Positions 1 through 9,535 of a stretch of DNA of 64,000 nt are shown here, one piece after another. The notes beneath the pieces were generated by a model. The model was not told the DNA's origin and did no database searches. It saw only the letters and a program-made list of their open reading frames with translations. The translations under genes and the position numbers were made by a program. The stretch's first letter is position 1, and the number at the start of each line of letters is the position of its first letter. Location of the stretch: positions 372,001 to 436,000 of the forward strand of contig JAPQWV010000499.1 of NCBI GenBank assembly GCA_027422505.1. The letters run 5' to 3'. Source of the stretch: Craterostigma plantagineum (lineage: Eukaryota > Streptophyta > Magnoliopsida > Lamiales > Linderniaceae).

Positions 1-387
1 CCACCAAGGTCCTCCGGAGTTAGACGAGCCTCGCCAGGGCAACCAGACAACTTCCCTTGGCGAAGTCGAGTCTGGCTCTTTGAGGATCTCCACCCAGTCA
101 GTCCAAACAACCACAAAAACTCAGACCAATGATCCAACCATGCTTGCTGAAGAACTGTACAATCCACACGATGTGGTGGAGAATACATCTTTAGCAAAGA
201 ATGGAAGACTCATCCGGAGAATCCAATTATGGCCAGAAACTTAATGGACAATGTTGATACTTCCTCTCGAAGGCAATCATAAGTCTGGTCCGGATTGAAG
301 AATTGGGGCTTAATGAAGGTGAAGACTACGAAGCTGACATACCTGAACTTCCCGAACTTCTCCAACACACAGTCATCGACGAAGATT
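1..387 (+). pseudogene. Element Z ORF fragment, unit 1
   Basis: The reading frame carries ESGSLRISTQSVQTTT, which recurs almost exactly in the minus-strand ORF of element Y near 62,250. It then runs through EELYNPHD, shared with element X near 57,040. A frameshift follows at about 180: the conserved continuation (E-Y-I-F-S-K-E-W, like EKYIYNEDW of X) is in another frame and meets a stop near 270. The segment ends with GEDYEADIPELPELLQHT, matching X (GEDYEAEIPELPELLQHT). It stops exactly at the LINE poly(A) junction (387). It is a duplicated, non-functional piece of the ORF that continues at 5,776. Function of the family is unknown. Confidence 0.8.
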
Positions 388-1704
388 TTTTTTTTTGAAA
401 GTGTCACTAATATAAATGGAAACAGGAGTTACAGAACAGCGTTCATGATATCGCTCATGACGTACCAAACGGTAATGAACAACCGACCAACCGGCAACAT
501 CAACAAGACCACCCAAACAATTACAAGGTCCCAACAAGACCACAGCCTAGGTCACACATATAATAATCACTCAAGACTAGGCAACGTAAGTGTCTTAAAC
601 CGCTTCCATCAACGGGTTCCTGGTACCAGGTGAAGTACCAGCTAGGCGGCCAAGCATGTTACCAATCAGCTCCAAAGGAACACAACTGAAGTCCGTATCA
701 CGCATGATAAGCTTCAGGCGGGAAAGGGGCATCCGCAAAATGGTCGATAGTAGGCGTAGTGACGCCATCTCCTATACTCCCAGGACGGCTGAACATATGT
801 TGCACGTCTCGTCAAGGTTGACCACTCGCCATGCATGTCCCCGCACCGCATCTCCCCTCCAAGGCCAATCTGCATACAAGGAAAACACGGCAAAAGCGAC
901 CGAGACAGAATAAACAAAGGAGAAAGTGTGTGAACAGGATCGTCTCAGCCTTTCGCTGCCATCTTGGTCCTTCATCGGCAGGCTCCCATCAGCTGTATTA
1001 CCAACCGATGCGCCAAACGCGTCGAAGGGCGTAATGGTGGTCAAGCGCAGGCATAGCAGGACTCAATTTCAGATGTGATCTGATCCACGGTGCGCTTTCG
1101 TCCATCATGCCATCTTCTATTTCGCTCCATCCAAAGGTGGTAGACTAGTGACGCTATGACATGTCGTGGTCTCATCCAAGCGAGGTGGTGGCCTTTCCAA
1201 CGCAAAGCTGCCCAACGAATCCCTTCAAACCAGTCTCTTCTAGGCCATCCGAATCGCACCCTGTCACGCATCATACGAAGACATCGTCTAGAGAAAGTAC
1301 AGTCAAAAAATAGATGTCTAATCGTTTCCGGTGTGTGTGTATCACATAAAAGACAAAAGAAGATCCGGCTTTTGCCGCCACCCAAGGCTTATCACGTGTG
1401 GCCAGACTATCTCTGATAGCCATCCAAAGGATGAATTCATGTCTGGGGATGGTGAGTGGACCTCCGAACAGGTTACTCCAGTGGACGGGTGGCCTTCGTA
1501 ATCGCAGCTTCTCCCTAATAGACCGAGTCGTGAATTCGCCATTCCCGTTGCATTCCAGCGAATTCCATCAGTCTCAGTAGGGTGCACCTGTGGTAAGAGG
1601 GGGGCAAACTCCATGTATTCAATAGTGGTTTGTCCCGGCCAGTTCCAGCCGTTGGCATTTATGACAGCACTAAGCCTCGAATCGAGTCGCAGCCCCATGA
1701 CCAT
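388..1704 (-). pseudogene. LINE L1a 3' fragment, unit 1 (zf-RVT end of ORF2)
   Basis: On the minus strand the segment encodes the C-terminal zinc-binding domain typical of plant L1 ORF2 proteins (zf-RVT): a Trp-rich NLFGGPLTIPRHEF-like block, C-x2-C, then HLFFDC and a basic WMERNRRW tail. In this copy a one-base change near 1,367-1,380 splits the frame in two. After it (minus orientation) comes a 3' UTR containing the word gatatcgctcatgacgtacc (plus-strand reading), shared with L1c and L1d, then poly(A), seen as a T-run at 386-396 on the plus strand. The catalytic RT region is absent. Confidence 0.85.
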
Positions 1705-1793
1705 CTGTAATACTTGGGCGTAATGGTGGTCAAGCGCAGGCATAGCAGGACTCCGGAGTTAGACGAGCCTGGTAATACAGCTGATGGGAGCCT
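1705..1793. other. Composite tandem-repeat junction with an inverted piece
   Basis: Between the LINE break (about 1,704) and resumption of Z sequence (about 1,794) lie short pieces copied from elsewhere in the unit. First is gggcgtaatggtggtcaagc and its continuation, also found inside the LINE at 1,031-1,063. Next is ccggagttagacgagcc, from Z at 14-30. Next is ggtaatacagctgatgggag, the reverse complement of LINE sequence at about 980-1,002. Then Z resumes. The same junction recurs at 3,529-3,616, so it formed once and was then amplified. Confidence 0.8.
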
Positions 1794-2207
1794 GGTAATA
1801 CATCTTCAAATCCACCACCACCACCAAGGTCCTCCGGAGTTAGACGAGCCTCGCCAGGGCAACCAGACAACTTCCCTTGGCGAAGTCGAGTCTGGCTCTT
1901 TGAGGATCTCCACCCAGTCAGTCCAAACAACCACAAAAACTCAGACCAATGATCCAACCATGCTTGCTGAAGAACTGTACAATCCACACGATGTGGTGGA
2001 GAATACATCTTTAGCAAAGAATGGAAGACTCATCCGGAGAATCCAATTATGGCCAGAAACTTAATGGACAATGTTGATACTTCCTCTCGAAGGCAATCAT
2101 AAGTCTGGTCCGGATTGAAGAATTGGGGCTTAATGAAGGTGAAGACTACGAAGCTGACATACCTGAACTTCCCGAACTTCTCCAACACACAGTCATCGAC
2201 GAAGATT
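1794..2207 (+). pseudogene. Element Z ORF fragment, unit 2
   Basis: Near-identical copy of the fragment at 1-387, with about 25 bp more upstream sequence (a CCA-repeat stretch at 1,811-1,826). It keeps the same frameshift after EELYNPHD and the same abrupt end at the LINE poly(A). The shared frameshift shows that the copies arose after the ORF had decayed. Confidence 0.8.
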
Positions 2208-3528
2208 TTTTTTTTTGGAAAGTGTCACTAATATAAATGGAAACAGGAGTTACAGAACAGCGTTCATGATATCGCTCATGACGTACCAAACGGTAATGAA
2301 CAACCGACAACCCGGCAACATCAACAAGACCACCCAAACAATTACAAGGTCCCAACAAGACCACAGCCTAGGTCACACATATAATAATCACTCAAGACTA
2401 GGCAACGTAAGTGTCATTAAACCGCTTCCATCAACGGGTTCCTGGTACCAGGTGAAGTACCAGCTAGGCGGCCAAGCATGTTACCAATCAGCTCCAAAGG
2501 AACACAACTGAAGTCCGTATCACGCATGATAAGCTTCAGGCGGGAAAGGGGCATCCGCAAAATGGTCGATAGTAGGCGTAGTGACGCCATCTCCTATACT
2601 CCCAGGACGGCTGAACATATGTTGCACGTCTCGTCAAGGTTGACCACTCGCCATGCATGTCCCCGCACCGCATCTCCCCTCCAAGGCCAATCTGCATACA
2701 AGGAAAACACGGCAAAAGCGACCGAGACAGAATAAACAAAGGAGAAAGTGTGTGAACAGGATCGTCTCAGCCTTCCGCTGCCATCTTGGTCCTTCATCGG
2801 CAGGCTCCCATCAGCTGTATTACCAACCGATGCGCCAAACGCGTCGAAGGGCGTAATGGTGGTCAAGCGCAGGCATAGCAGGACTCAATTTCAGATGTGA
2901 TCTGATCCACGGTGCGCTTTCGTCCATCATGCCATCTTCTATTTCGCTCCATCCAAAGGTGGTAGACTAGTGACGCTATGACATGTCGTGGTCTCATCCA
3001 AGCGAGGTGGTGGCCTTTCCAACGCAAAGCTGCCCAACGAATCCCTTCAAACCAGTCTCTTCTAGGCCATCCGAATCGCACCCTGTCACGCATCATACGA
3101 AGACATCGTCTAGAGAAAGTACAGTCAAAAAATAGATGTCTAATCGTTTCCGGTGTGTGTGTATCACATAAAAGACAAAAGGAAGATCCGGCTTTTGCCG
3201 CCACCCAAGGCTTATCACGTGTGGCCAGACTATCTCTGATAGCCATCCAAAGGATGAATTCATGTCTGGGGATGGTGAGTGGACCTCCGAACAGGTTACT
3301 CCAGTGGACGGGTGGCCTTCGTAATCGCAGCTTCTCCCTAATAGACCGAGTCGTGAATTCGCCATTCCCCGTTGCATTCCGGCGAATTCCATCAGTCTCA
3401 GTAGGGTGCACCTGTGGTAAGAGGGGGGCAAACTCCATGTATTCAATAGTGGTTTGTCCCGGCCAGTTCCAGCCGTTGGCATTTATGACAGCACTAAGCC
3501 TCGAATCGAGTCGCAGCCCCATGACCAT
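2208..3528 (-). pseudogene. LINE L1a 3' fragment, unit 2 (open zf-RVT frame)
   Basis: Same segment as 388-1,704, but here the C-terminal frame is open for 234 codons (2,863-3,567 on the minus strand). The first dozen or so residues come from the composite junction rather than the LINE. It shows the order NGWNWPGQTT, NLFGGPLTIPRHEFILW, C-L-L-C, HLFFDC and the WMERNRRW tail expected of a plant L1 ORF2 zinc-binding end. RT and endonuclease are lacking, so no activity is expected. The 3' UTR and a T-run at 2,206-2,216 follow in minus orientation. Confidence 0.85.
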
Positions 3529-3616
3529 CTGTAATACATGGGCGTAATGGTGGTCAAGCGCAGGCATAGCAGGACTCCGGAGTTAGACGAGCCTGGTAAT
3601 ACAGCTGATGGGAGCC

Positions 3617-4031
3617 TGGTAATACATCTTCAAATCCACCACCACCACCAAGGTCCTCCGGAGTTAGACGAGCCTCGCCAGGGCAACCAGACAACTTCCC
3701 TTGGCGAAGTCGAGTCTGGCTCTTTGAGGATCTCCACCCAGTCAGTCCAAACAACCACAAAAACTCAGACCAATGATCCAACCATGCTTGCTGAAGAACT
3801 GTACAATCCACACGATGTGGTGGAGAATACATCTTTAGCAAAGAATGGAAGACTCATCCGGAGAATCCAATTATGGCCAGAAACTTAATGGACAATGTTG
3901 ATACTTCCTCTCGAAGGCAATCATAAGTCTGGTCCGGATTGAAGAATTGGGGCTTAATGAAGGTGAAGACTACGAAGCTGACATACCTGAACTTCCCGAA
4001 CTTCTCCAACACACAGTCATCGACGAAGATT
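3617..4031 (+). pseudogene. Element Z ORF, upstream part before the LINE insertion
   Basis: Third copy of the Z fragment and the one still linked to its downstream half: the reading frame broken at 4,031 resumes at 5,776 across the LINE. It carries the same frameshift as units 1 and 2 and ends in GEDYEADIPELPELLQHTVIDED. The last 17 bp (4,015-4,031) are repeated at 5,775-5,791 as the LINE target-site duplication. Confidence 0.85.
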
Positions 4032-5774
4032 TTTTTTTTGGAAAGTGTCACTAATATAAATGGAAACAGGAGTTACAGAACAGCGTTCATGATATCGCTC
4101 ATGACGTACCAAACGGTAATGAACAACCGACCAACCGGCAACATCAACAAGACCACCCAAACAATTACAAGGTCCCAACAAGACCACAGCCTAGGTCACA
4201 CATATAATAATCACTCAAGACTAGCAACGTAAGTGTCATTAAACCGCTTCCATCAACGGGTTCCTGGTACCAGGTGAAGTACCAGCTAGGCGGCCAAGCA
4301 TGTTACCAATCAGCTCCAAAGGAACACAACTGAAGTCCGTATCACGCATGATAAGCTTCAGGCGGGAAAGGGGCATCCGCAAAATGGTCGATAGTAGGCG
4401 TAGTGACGCCATCTCCTATACTCCCAGGACGGCTGAACATATGTTGCACGTCTCGTCAAGGTTGACCACTCGCCATGCATGTCCCCGCACCGCATCTCCC
4501 CTCCAAGGCCAATCTGCATACAAGGAAAACACGGCAAAAGTGACCGAGACAAAATAAACAAAGGAGAAAGTGTGTGAACAGGATCGTCTCAGCCTTCCAC
4601 TGCCATCTTGGTCCTTCATCGGCAGGCTACCATCATTGGGCGTAATGGTGGTCAAGCGCAGGCATAGCAGGACTCAATTTCAGATGTGATCTGATCCGCG
4701 GTGCGCTTTCGTCCATCATGCCATCTTCTATTTCGCTCCATCCAAAGGTGGTAGACCAGTGAGGCTATGACATGTCGTGGTCTTATCCAAGCGAGGTGGT
4801 GGCCTTTCCAACGCAAAGCTGCCCAACGAATCCCTTCAAACCAGTCTCTTCTAGGCCATCCGAATCGCACCCTGTCACGCATCATACAAAGACATCGTCT
4901 AGAGAAAGTACAGTCAAAAAATAGATGTCTAATCCTTTCCGCTGTGTGTGTATCACATAAAAGACAAAAGGAAGATCTGGCTTTTGCCGCCACCCAAGGC
5001 TTATCACGTGTGGCCAGACTATCTCTGATGGCCATCCAAAGGATGAATTCATGTCTGGGGATGGTGAGTGGACCTCCGAACAGGTTACTCCAGTGGACGG
5101 GTGGCCTTCGTAATCGCAGCTTCTCCCTAATAGACCGAGTCGTGAATTGGCCATTCCCCGTTGCATTCCAGCGAATTCCATCAGTCTCAGTAGGGTGCAC
5201 CTGTGGTAAGAGGGGGGCAAACTCCATGTATTCAATAGTGGTTTGTCCCGGCCAGTTCCAGCCGTTGGCATTTATGACAGCACTAAGCCTCAAATCGAGT
5301 GGCAGCCCCATGACCATAGGCCAACGGGGGAACCATCGGGCCCATAAGGAGCCAAGGATCAGTCCACAAAAAAGTGTTCTCCCCATTTCCAATGTGAAAC
5401 TCAATTAGAGGCCGGATGGTATTTCGTAGTTTTAGGAGCTTCCTCCAACTCCAAGCAGTCCGAGCGATAGGTCTTACAGACCATAATGAGGTATTATGCA
5501 GTCTCGTGCAGCGTATCCGGTTGGCCCAGATAGAGGACTCATCTCTACTAAGTAGGCTCCCGAGAAGACGCATTATTAATGCCTTGTTGTCCGTCTCGAT
5601 CGATCTGATTCCCAGTCCTCCTTCCTCAATTGGTAAGCATATGTCATCCCAGGCCACTTTAGCTGTAGAGCCCCTCCAGAGAAATGCTCTAAGGCGTGAT
5701 TCAATAGCTCGGATGACACCTTTGGGGAGCATGAAAACAACAGCCCAATAGATATGGAGTCCCAATAGATATGG
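4032..5774 (-). mobile_element. LINE L1a insertion, 5'-truncated, with 17-bp TSD
   Basis: A minus-strand L1-type LINE flanked by perfect 17-bp direct repeats agtcatcgacgaagatt at 4,015-4,031 and 5,775-5,791. The 3' end is the T-run after 4,031. The 5' end is truncated inside the C-terminal part of ORF2. Next to the 5' junction a 17-bp word (cccaatagatatggagt) is repeated directly at about 5,744-5,777, a typical scar of target-primed reverse transcription. This is the only copy in the array with both ends intact, so it is the founding insertion. Confidence 0.93.
4652..5774 (-). pseudogene. L1a ORF2 C-terminal remnant (RT C-terminal region + zf-RVT)
   Basis: Reading down the minus strand from 5,774, the sequence encodes the post-catalytic RT segment of plant L1 ORF2: GLHIYWAVVFMLPKGVIRAI, FLWRGSTAKVAWDDICLP, EEGGLGIRSIETDNKALI. 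A frame change near 5,300-5,400 leads into the zf-RVT domain (NLFGGPLTIPRHEF, CLLCDTH, HLFFDC, WMERNRRW), which ends near 4,652. No FADD catalytic motif and no endonuclease remain. The closest relative in the window is ORF2 of L1d (52,160-53,356). Confidence 0.88.
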
Positions 5775-5775
5775 A

Positions 5776-6686
5776 GTCATCGACGAAGATTGCCCTCCAG
5801 ATAACCACAAAGGAATAGAAGAGCTGAAACTACCATGGAAAAATATCAAGGTGACTGCTCCATATCAAGAAGAAATACGAAAGAGAATCTGGAGGAGGGT
5901 GGATAAGATCTTAAAGATAGACGAACTTGGCCTCAGAGACCTAACTCATTTCTCACGACCAAAAGCCGTTCAGTACCTGCTCTCTCTCCGTCGAACACTA
6001 CTGTTCAGAGGAAGAGGAGGGGATATAGAAGATCTACGAAAAGAAGAGAAGAAACGACCCAGAATCAGAGAAGTTCTGACAGTTCGTAAGGAGCGATATG
6101 GGGACATAGAGTTTCCTATCTATTCGATACGGCGAGAAGATGAGTCAGTCGAAGAGCTAAATGAAGGCGACCTATCATATCTCAGATGTGAAGATATTGA
6201 TCAAATGATAAGGGACTACAGGACGCTTGGGTACTTAGGACTCCAGAATTAAGGATGGGTTATGCTTTGTTGAAAAGGTTCATACGACGCCAAGTCAAGT
6301 TTAACGCAACACATGACCTCTAAATGGCACTTGTGAGCAACATGAAGAAGGTGAATCTCACGAAGCCTTCCTTTGAAGTCCCTGAGTCACACAGCTATGG
6401 AGAAGGTCATATATTTGAAGGGGAAGATCCTTCAGTGATCTACTTAAATTACAAGGGAGAGAAGAGACAGACGAGAACTTCAGAGATTCACAAATTCTGC
6501 GATGGAACCCTCCTTATTCTTCGAAAGAAACTTATGAGAATCACTGAGCAAATAAGATACGAAGAACATGAAGTCCAAGAGAAGTACCATAAAATGATCG
6601 AAACTATCTCTGACCGAAATTTTCGCAGGAGGTTGCGATCATATGAGCTAAGACTAGGACTTAGAAGATCACCTACGAACTTCTGA
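5776..6686 (+). pseudogene. Element Z ORF, C-terminal half (aORF family X/Y/Z)
   Basis: The first part is open for 133 codons (5,851-6,252): a basic, Arg/Glu-rich region with PYQEEIRKRIWRR, LGLRDLTHFSRPKAVQYLL, IEFPIYSIRREDE and LNEGDLSYLRCEDIDQM. After a frameshift at about 6,235 and a TAG near 6,322 it continues with KRFIRRQVKF, THDL(stop)MAL, KKVNLTKPSFEVPES, YGEGHIFEGEDPSVIYLNYK, EIHKFCDGTLLILRKKL and RRRLRSYELRLGLR. Each block has a counterpart in X (55.9-56.8 kb) and Y (61.1-62.0 kb). From memory it resembles Asteraceae predicted proteins with an E-x-Y-K-F-S-D-G-T-L-type block; the biochemical role is unknown. The position just before PPT and LTR marks it as the last ORF of an LTR element. 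Confidence 0.75.
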
Positions 6687-6750
6687 AACCTTCGAGAAGA
6701 AGAAGAAAATGAAAAGAAGACTTAGTATAGGACTTATTGTAGTTTGGACA

Positions 6751-6763
6751 CTTAGGGGGAGAA
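6751..6763 (+). promoter_or_regulatory. Polypurine tract of element Z
   Basis: cttagggggagaa lies immediately before TGTTAGGAATATT, the LTR start. Elements Y (61,009-61,021) and X (55,884-55,896) carry nearly the same tract on the minus strand. In LTR retroelements this tract primes plus-strand DNA synthesis. Confidence 0.85.
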
Positions 6764-7140
6764 TGTTAGGAATATTTTAGAAGTGTCCAATGTATTTATT
6801 CTAAGTTTTCTCTGATTCTCTATATTGTATTTTATATGTAGGGTTGTGGTTGTAATGGGCTTGTCAGGGACCCAATGGGTTTAATACCTTTCCAAGGTAT
6901 TTAAGCCTAAACCCCAACCATAATTAATCTAAGTTTTCATTTTGCTAATTTACTTCACGTACGCGTAACTCTCAAAAGCCTCCAAACACTGTTCACGTAT
7001 TCAACGAAGGTTTTAATCTTTATCAAGTGTTCTTGGATAATCTTGAATTAGAACCTACTTGTCAAATCTTACACAAGTATCGAAATCTACAATACTTGTC
7101 TAGTATATGGTGTATATCAATTGTCATTATAAGAAAACCC
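6764..7140 (+). mobile_element. 3' LTR of element Z (start clear, end uncertain)
   Basis: Begins TGTTAGGAATATTTTAGAAG after the polypurine tract and is alignable by eye with the minus-strand Y LTR starting at 61,008: both share tgttaggaata, agtgtccaa, a 'gtaatgggcttgt' stretch, and ggtatttaagc with a TATA-like core (6,896-6,908 here). Similarity fades after 'gtgttcttggataatct' near 7,045. The downstream boundary, with gypsy-type LTR C, was not resolved and is placed only approximately. Confidence 0.6.
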
Positions 7141-7679
7141 TCATTTACACCATATGAATATTGAGCAGAGTAAAACCAAGAATTTCGCAACATAGAAGCT
7201 CTAGTAACTTGGAAAGCTGAAAAAGTGAGGTATATGATTGGTCTCTTGTATTAACGTATTTAACTTAGCTTCATTAACTATATGCTTTTATGTAATGATG
7301 TGGTAATAATAGGATATGTTTCGAAAGCTATCATGTTTATGAGTATTTGCATGATGGTATTTGGGATCTTAGTGATTTTCGAAGGGTGTAGTGTTCTTGA
7401 GATTTTGAAGTTTTAAGGTGTACTATATTCCTAAATTAGCTTGATATATCATATGCTTTAAATGTTTACGTTAGTATTAGTATGTGAGAGTTAGAGAACA
7501 TTTTTGAATGCTTTATTGTTTAGAAAGCTCAGACTTGAATTCTTGAAATTAAATTGCTAGTCATATTTTATGCTAAGGACGTGAATGTACCGGTATTAAA
7601 AAGGGTATGAGATTCATTAGGGTTTGTTCTTGGGTGTAGGGTTAGGAATAATTTTCGAGGATGATTATGGTAATATAAG

Positions 7680-8230
7680 AACTCGGGCGAGTTTTGATCC
7701 TTAACAATCAGGCGAAAGCATGTCATGGTACATACAAGGAATCGGGCGATTGAACTAGCTTGAGATTACCTCCAATCGAGCGATGCAAAGGGACTCCAAT
7801 AATCGAGCGAATGAAATCATGCCATGAGGAGCTTTCGCTGTGTTTTGATTCGGACGACTTGATTGGGCGAAACCATGATTCAAAGCAAACCAAATCAAGC
7901 GATTGAAGGACTTAACTAAAACTCGGCGAAACCCATAATGAATCGGGCGAAACTCATGCATGCAGACATTGCACCAATCGGGCTATTGGGAGCGAAAGAA
8001 TCGGGCGAAACTCACTCCCATGCATGGAAAATTGGGCGATTCTATGACACATGCAGAATCGGGCGACTTGAGGCAATTCGGTGAATGTGAACTTCGATCG
8101 GGTGAAGTTGGCGCTATGAATCGGGCCATTCCCAGACTTAATGAACAAGCTTTCGTCGAGCCATATAAAATATTAAGTTACTAGATGGAATCAGACGATG
8201 TTGAGAATAGAAATTGGGCAATAGGATAAA
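7680..8230 (+). repeat. Burst of the word atcgggcgaa/atcgggcgatt in LTR C
   Basis: The core tcgggcga or a one-base variant recurs about every 20-45 bp, in the same orientation, some 15 times (for example near 7,690, 7,747, 7,780, 7,865, 7,930, 7,978, 8,002 and 8,058). Spacer sequence is unrelated from copy to copy, so this is not an ordinary tandem array. The burst lies 1.3-1.85 kb upstream of the LTR end. Confidence 0.8.
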
Positions 8231-8689
8231 TATGGAAATCGAGTGTTGACTAAACTTAGACTAGTATTAAAATATGATTATTTTATACTAGTACAATTTA
8301 AGAATTAATAAAGATACTAATGATATTTATATGCAGAGATCCAAGGTTTGGGTATTCCATCAGATACCACGACTACTATATCCGGAGGATAGGTAGGTGA
8401 AACTTTCGTCTTCGACACGTAACCCTATTATGTGAATTTCATGAATTATGTGATTATGTGAATTCGGTGAATTATGTGACTTGGCGAATTATGTGCGTTA
8501 TTTTGTATTATAATTGTTGCATGTTATATGTACATCTGTTTCATCTTCGACACGTAACCCAATTTTACTGCACATGCATATCACATTAGGGGAGGCCCAG
8601 CAACCTATGAAACGGTGACGTCTTATTACCTCTATGAGCGGGGTGCGATCTGAGGTAAAATTGGGGTGAGTACTAGGGTATTTGGTGAG

Positions 8690-9105
8690 AGATGAGTTGG
8701 ACGGGAGACGGGCGTGAGCAACTCGTCTACTCAGTGTCTGAGGTGCAAACCGTTGAGGCGGGAGACGGGGGTGAGCCACTCGTCTACTCAGATACTGAGG
8801 TATAAACCGTCCTAGGTGATCGGTGAGTGAGATGGGAGACGGGCGTGAGCATCTCGTCTACTTGGATGCACCAGTGACATCTGAGGTGTAAACGATCTTG
8901 GAGGATAGGTGAGTGAGACGGGAGACGGGCGTGAGCAACTCGTCTACTCAGGATCTGAGGTGTAAACCGTTGAGGCGGGAGACGGTGTTGAGCCACTAGT
9001 CTACTCAGATATTGGGGTGTAAACCGTCAAGGATTAGTGGGAGACGGGGGTGAGCCACTCGTCTACTCGGGTGCATGAGTGACATCTGAGGTGAACCGCT
9101 GATTC
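8690..9105 (+). repeat. Minisatellite-like array in LTR C
   Basis: About six diverged units of 60-90 bp, each with gggagacggg(c/g)gtgagc, then (a/c)actcgtctact, then ctgaggtgtaaaccgt. Family B LTRs have a single version of this block (ctgtctactcgggattgagcc at 17,641-17,661), so the array is an amplification specific to this copy or family. Confidence 0.85.
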
Positions 9106-9535
9106 TGTGAGTTGAGACGTGATAGGTTGAGATAAAAAGGGAAGAGTTGAGTGTGCATATTGTGAGGTGTCTAGGATGGGTTCGAGGGCACGTTGCATAC
9201 ATGCATATTTCACCTACCGAGCATGGGCTCAGGGTTTACGTGTTGTAGGTACCGAGCCCGACATTGATGCGCGTCACGGCTGAGGCGGGCTGACGGCGGT
9301 GCTCCACGAACTTTTGAGGGCGGGGCAATACATGGATGCGACCTATAGAGCGACGTTAGAATTTTGATATTTTGTCATTTTGGGGCTACGGCCCATGTAA
9401 ATTTATGACGATGTAGATGACGTTAGGTGCAATATATTTTACTTCGGAAAATGTTTTTGAGACGGGTCTTCCGCGACTTAAGTTGCAAAAATCCGCCACT
9501 AATTAGGATTAGAAAGTGAGGGTCGCCACAGTGGC

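Larger units (their letters stand above)
1..5774. repeat. 1,822-bp tandem array (about 3 units) across a LINE/ORF junction
   Basis: The same sequence recurs with a period near 1,822 bp: the start of the window returns near 1,821 and 3,645, and the LINE 3' UTR returns at 656, 2,478 and 4,300. Each unit holds a plus-strand fragment of ORF family Z followed by the 3' part of an L1-type LINE on the minus strand. Units 1 and 2 end in the same composite junction (1,705-1,793 and 3,529-3,616). Unit 3 instead continues into the longer LINE, its target-site duplication and the rest of Z, so unit 3 is the original arrangement. Copies differ by a few substitutions and one indel of about 33 bp (after 4,635), which implies recent origin. 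Confidence 0.93.
7150..9530 (+). mobile_element. LTR of gypsy-like family C (right end clear)
   Basis: The right end, ...gggtcgccaca at 9,530, matches the ends of family B LTRs (gggttgccaca at 18,319; gggtcgccaca on the minus strand at 11,124). The preceding 350 bp follow family B in order: a 'ttttgagggcgg' block, 'acatggatgcgacctat', 'gtcttccgcgact' and 'atccgccacta'. It lies directly against copia gag sequence at 9,531-9,536, so it was inserted there. No left end or matching TSD could be found, so it may be truncated. No coding sequence is supported inside. Confidence 0.65.

Noticed and set aside
2978..3547. 189-codon plus-strand frame in the tandem array
   Set aside because: It is antisense to the LINE zf-RVT coding strand, whose motifs and poly(A) orientation clearly fix the minus strand.
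7680..8230. Possible CRISPR-like array of regularly spaced words
   Set aside because: The repeats are 8-10 bp, degenerate and irregularly spaced, inside a plant LTR; no cas genes and no constant spacer length.
6764..9530. One 2.8-kb LTR from TGTTAGG to GCCACA
   Set aside because: The first 0.3-0.4 kb matches the Y/Z LTR type and the last part matches gypsy family B; the two ends belong to different families.
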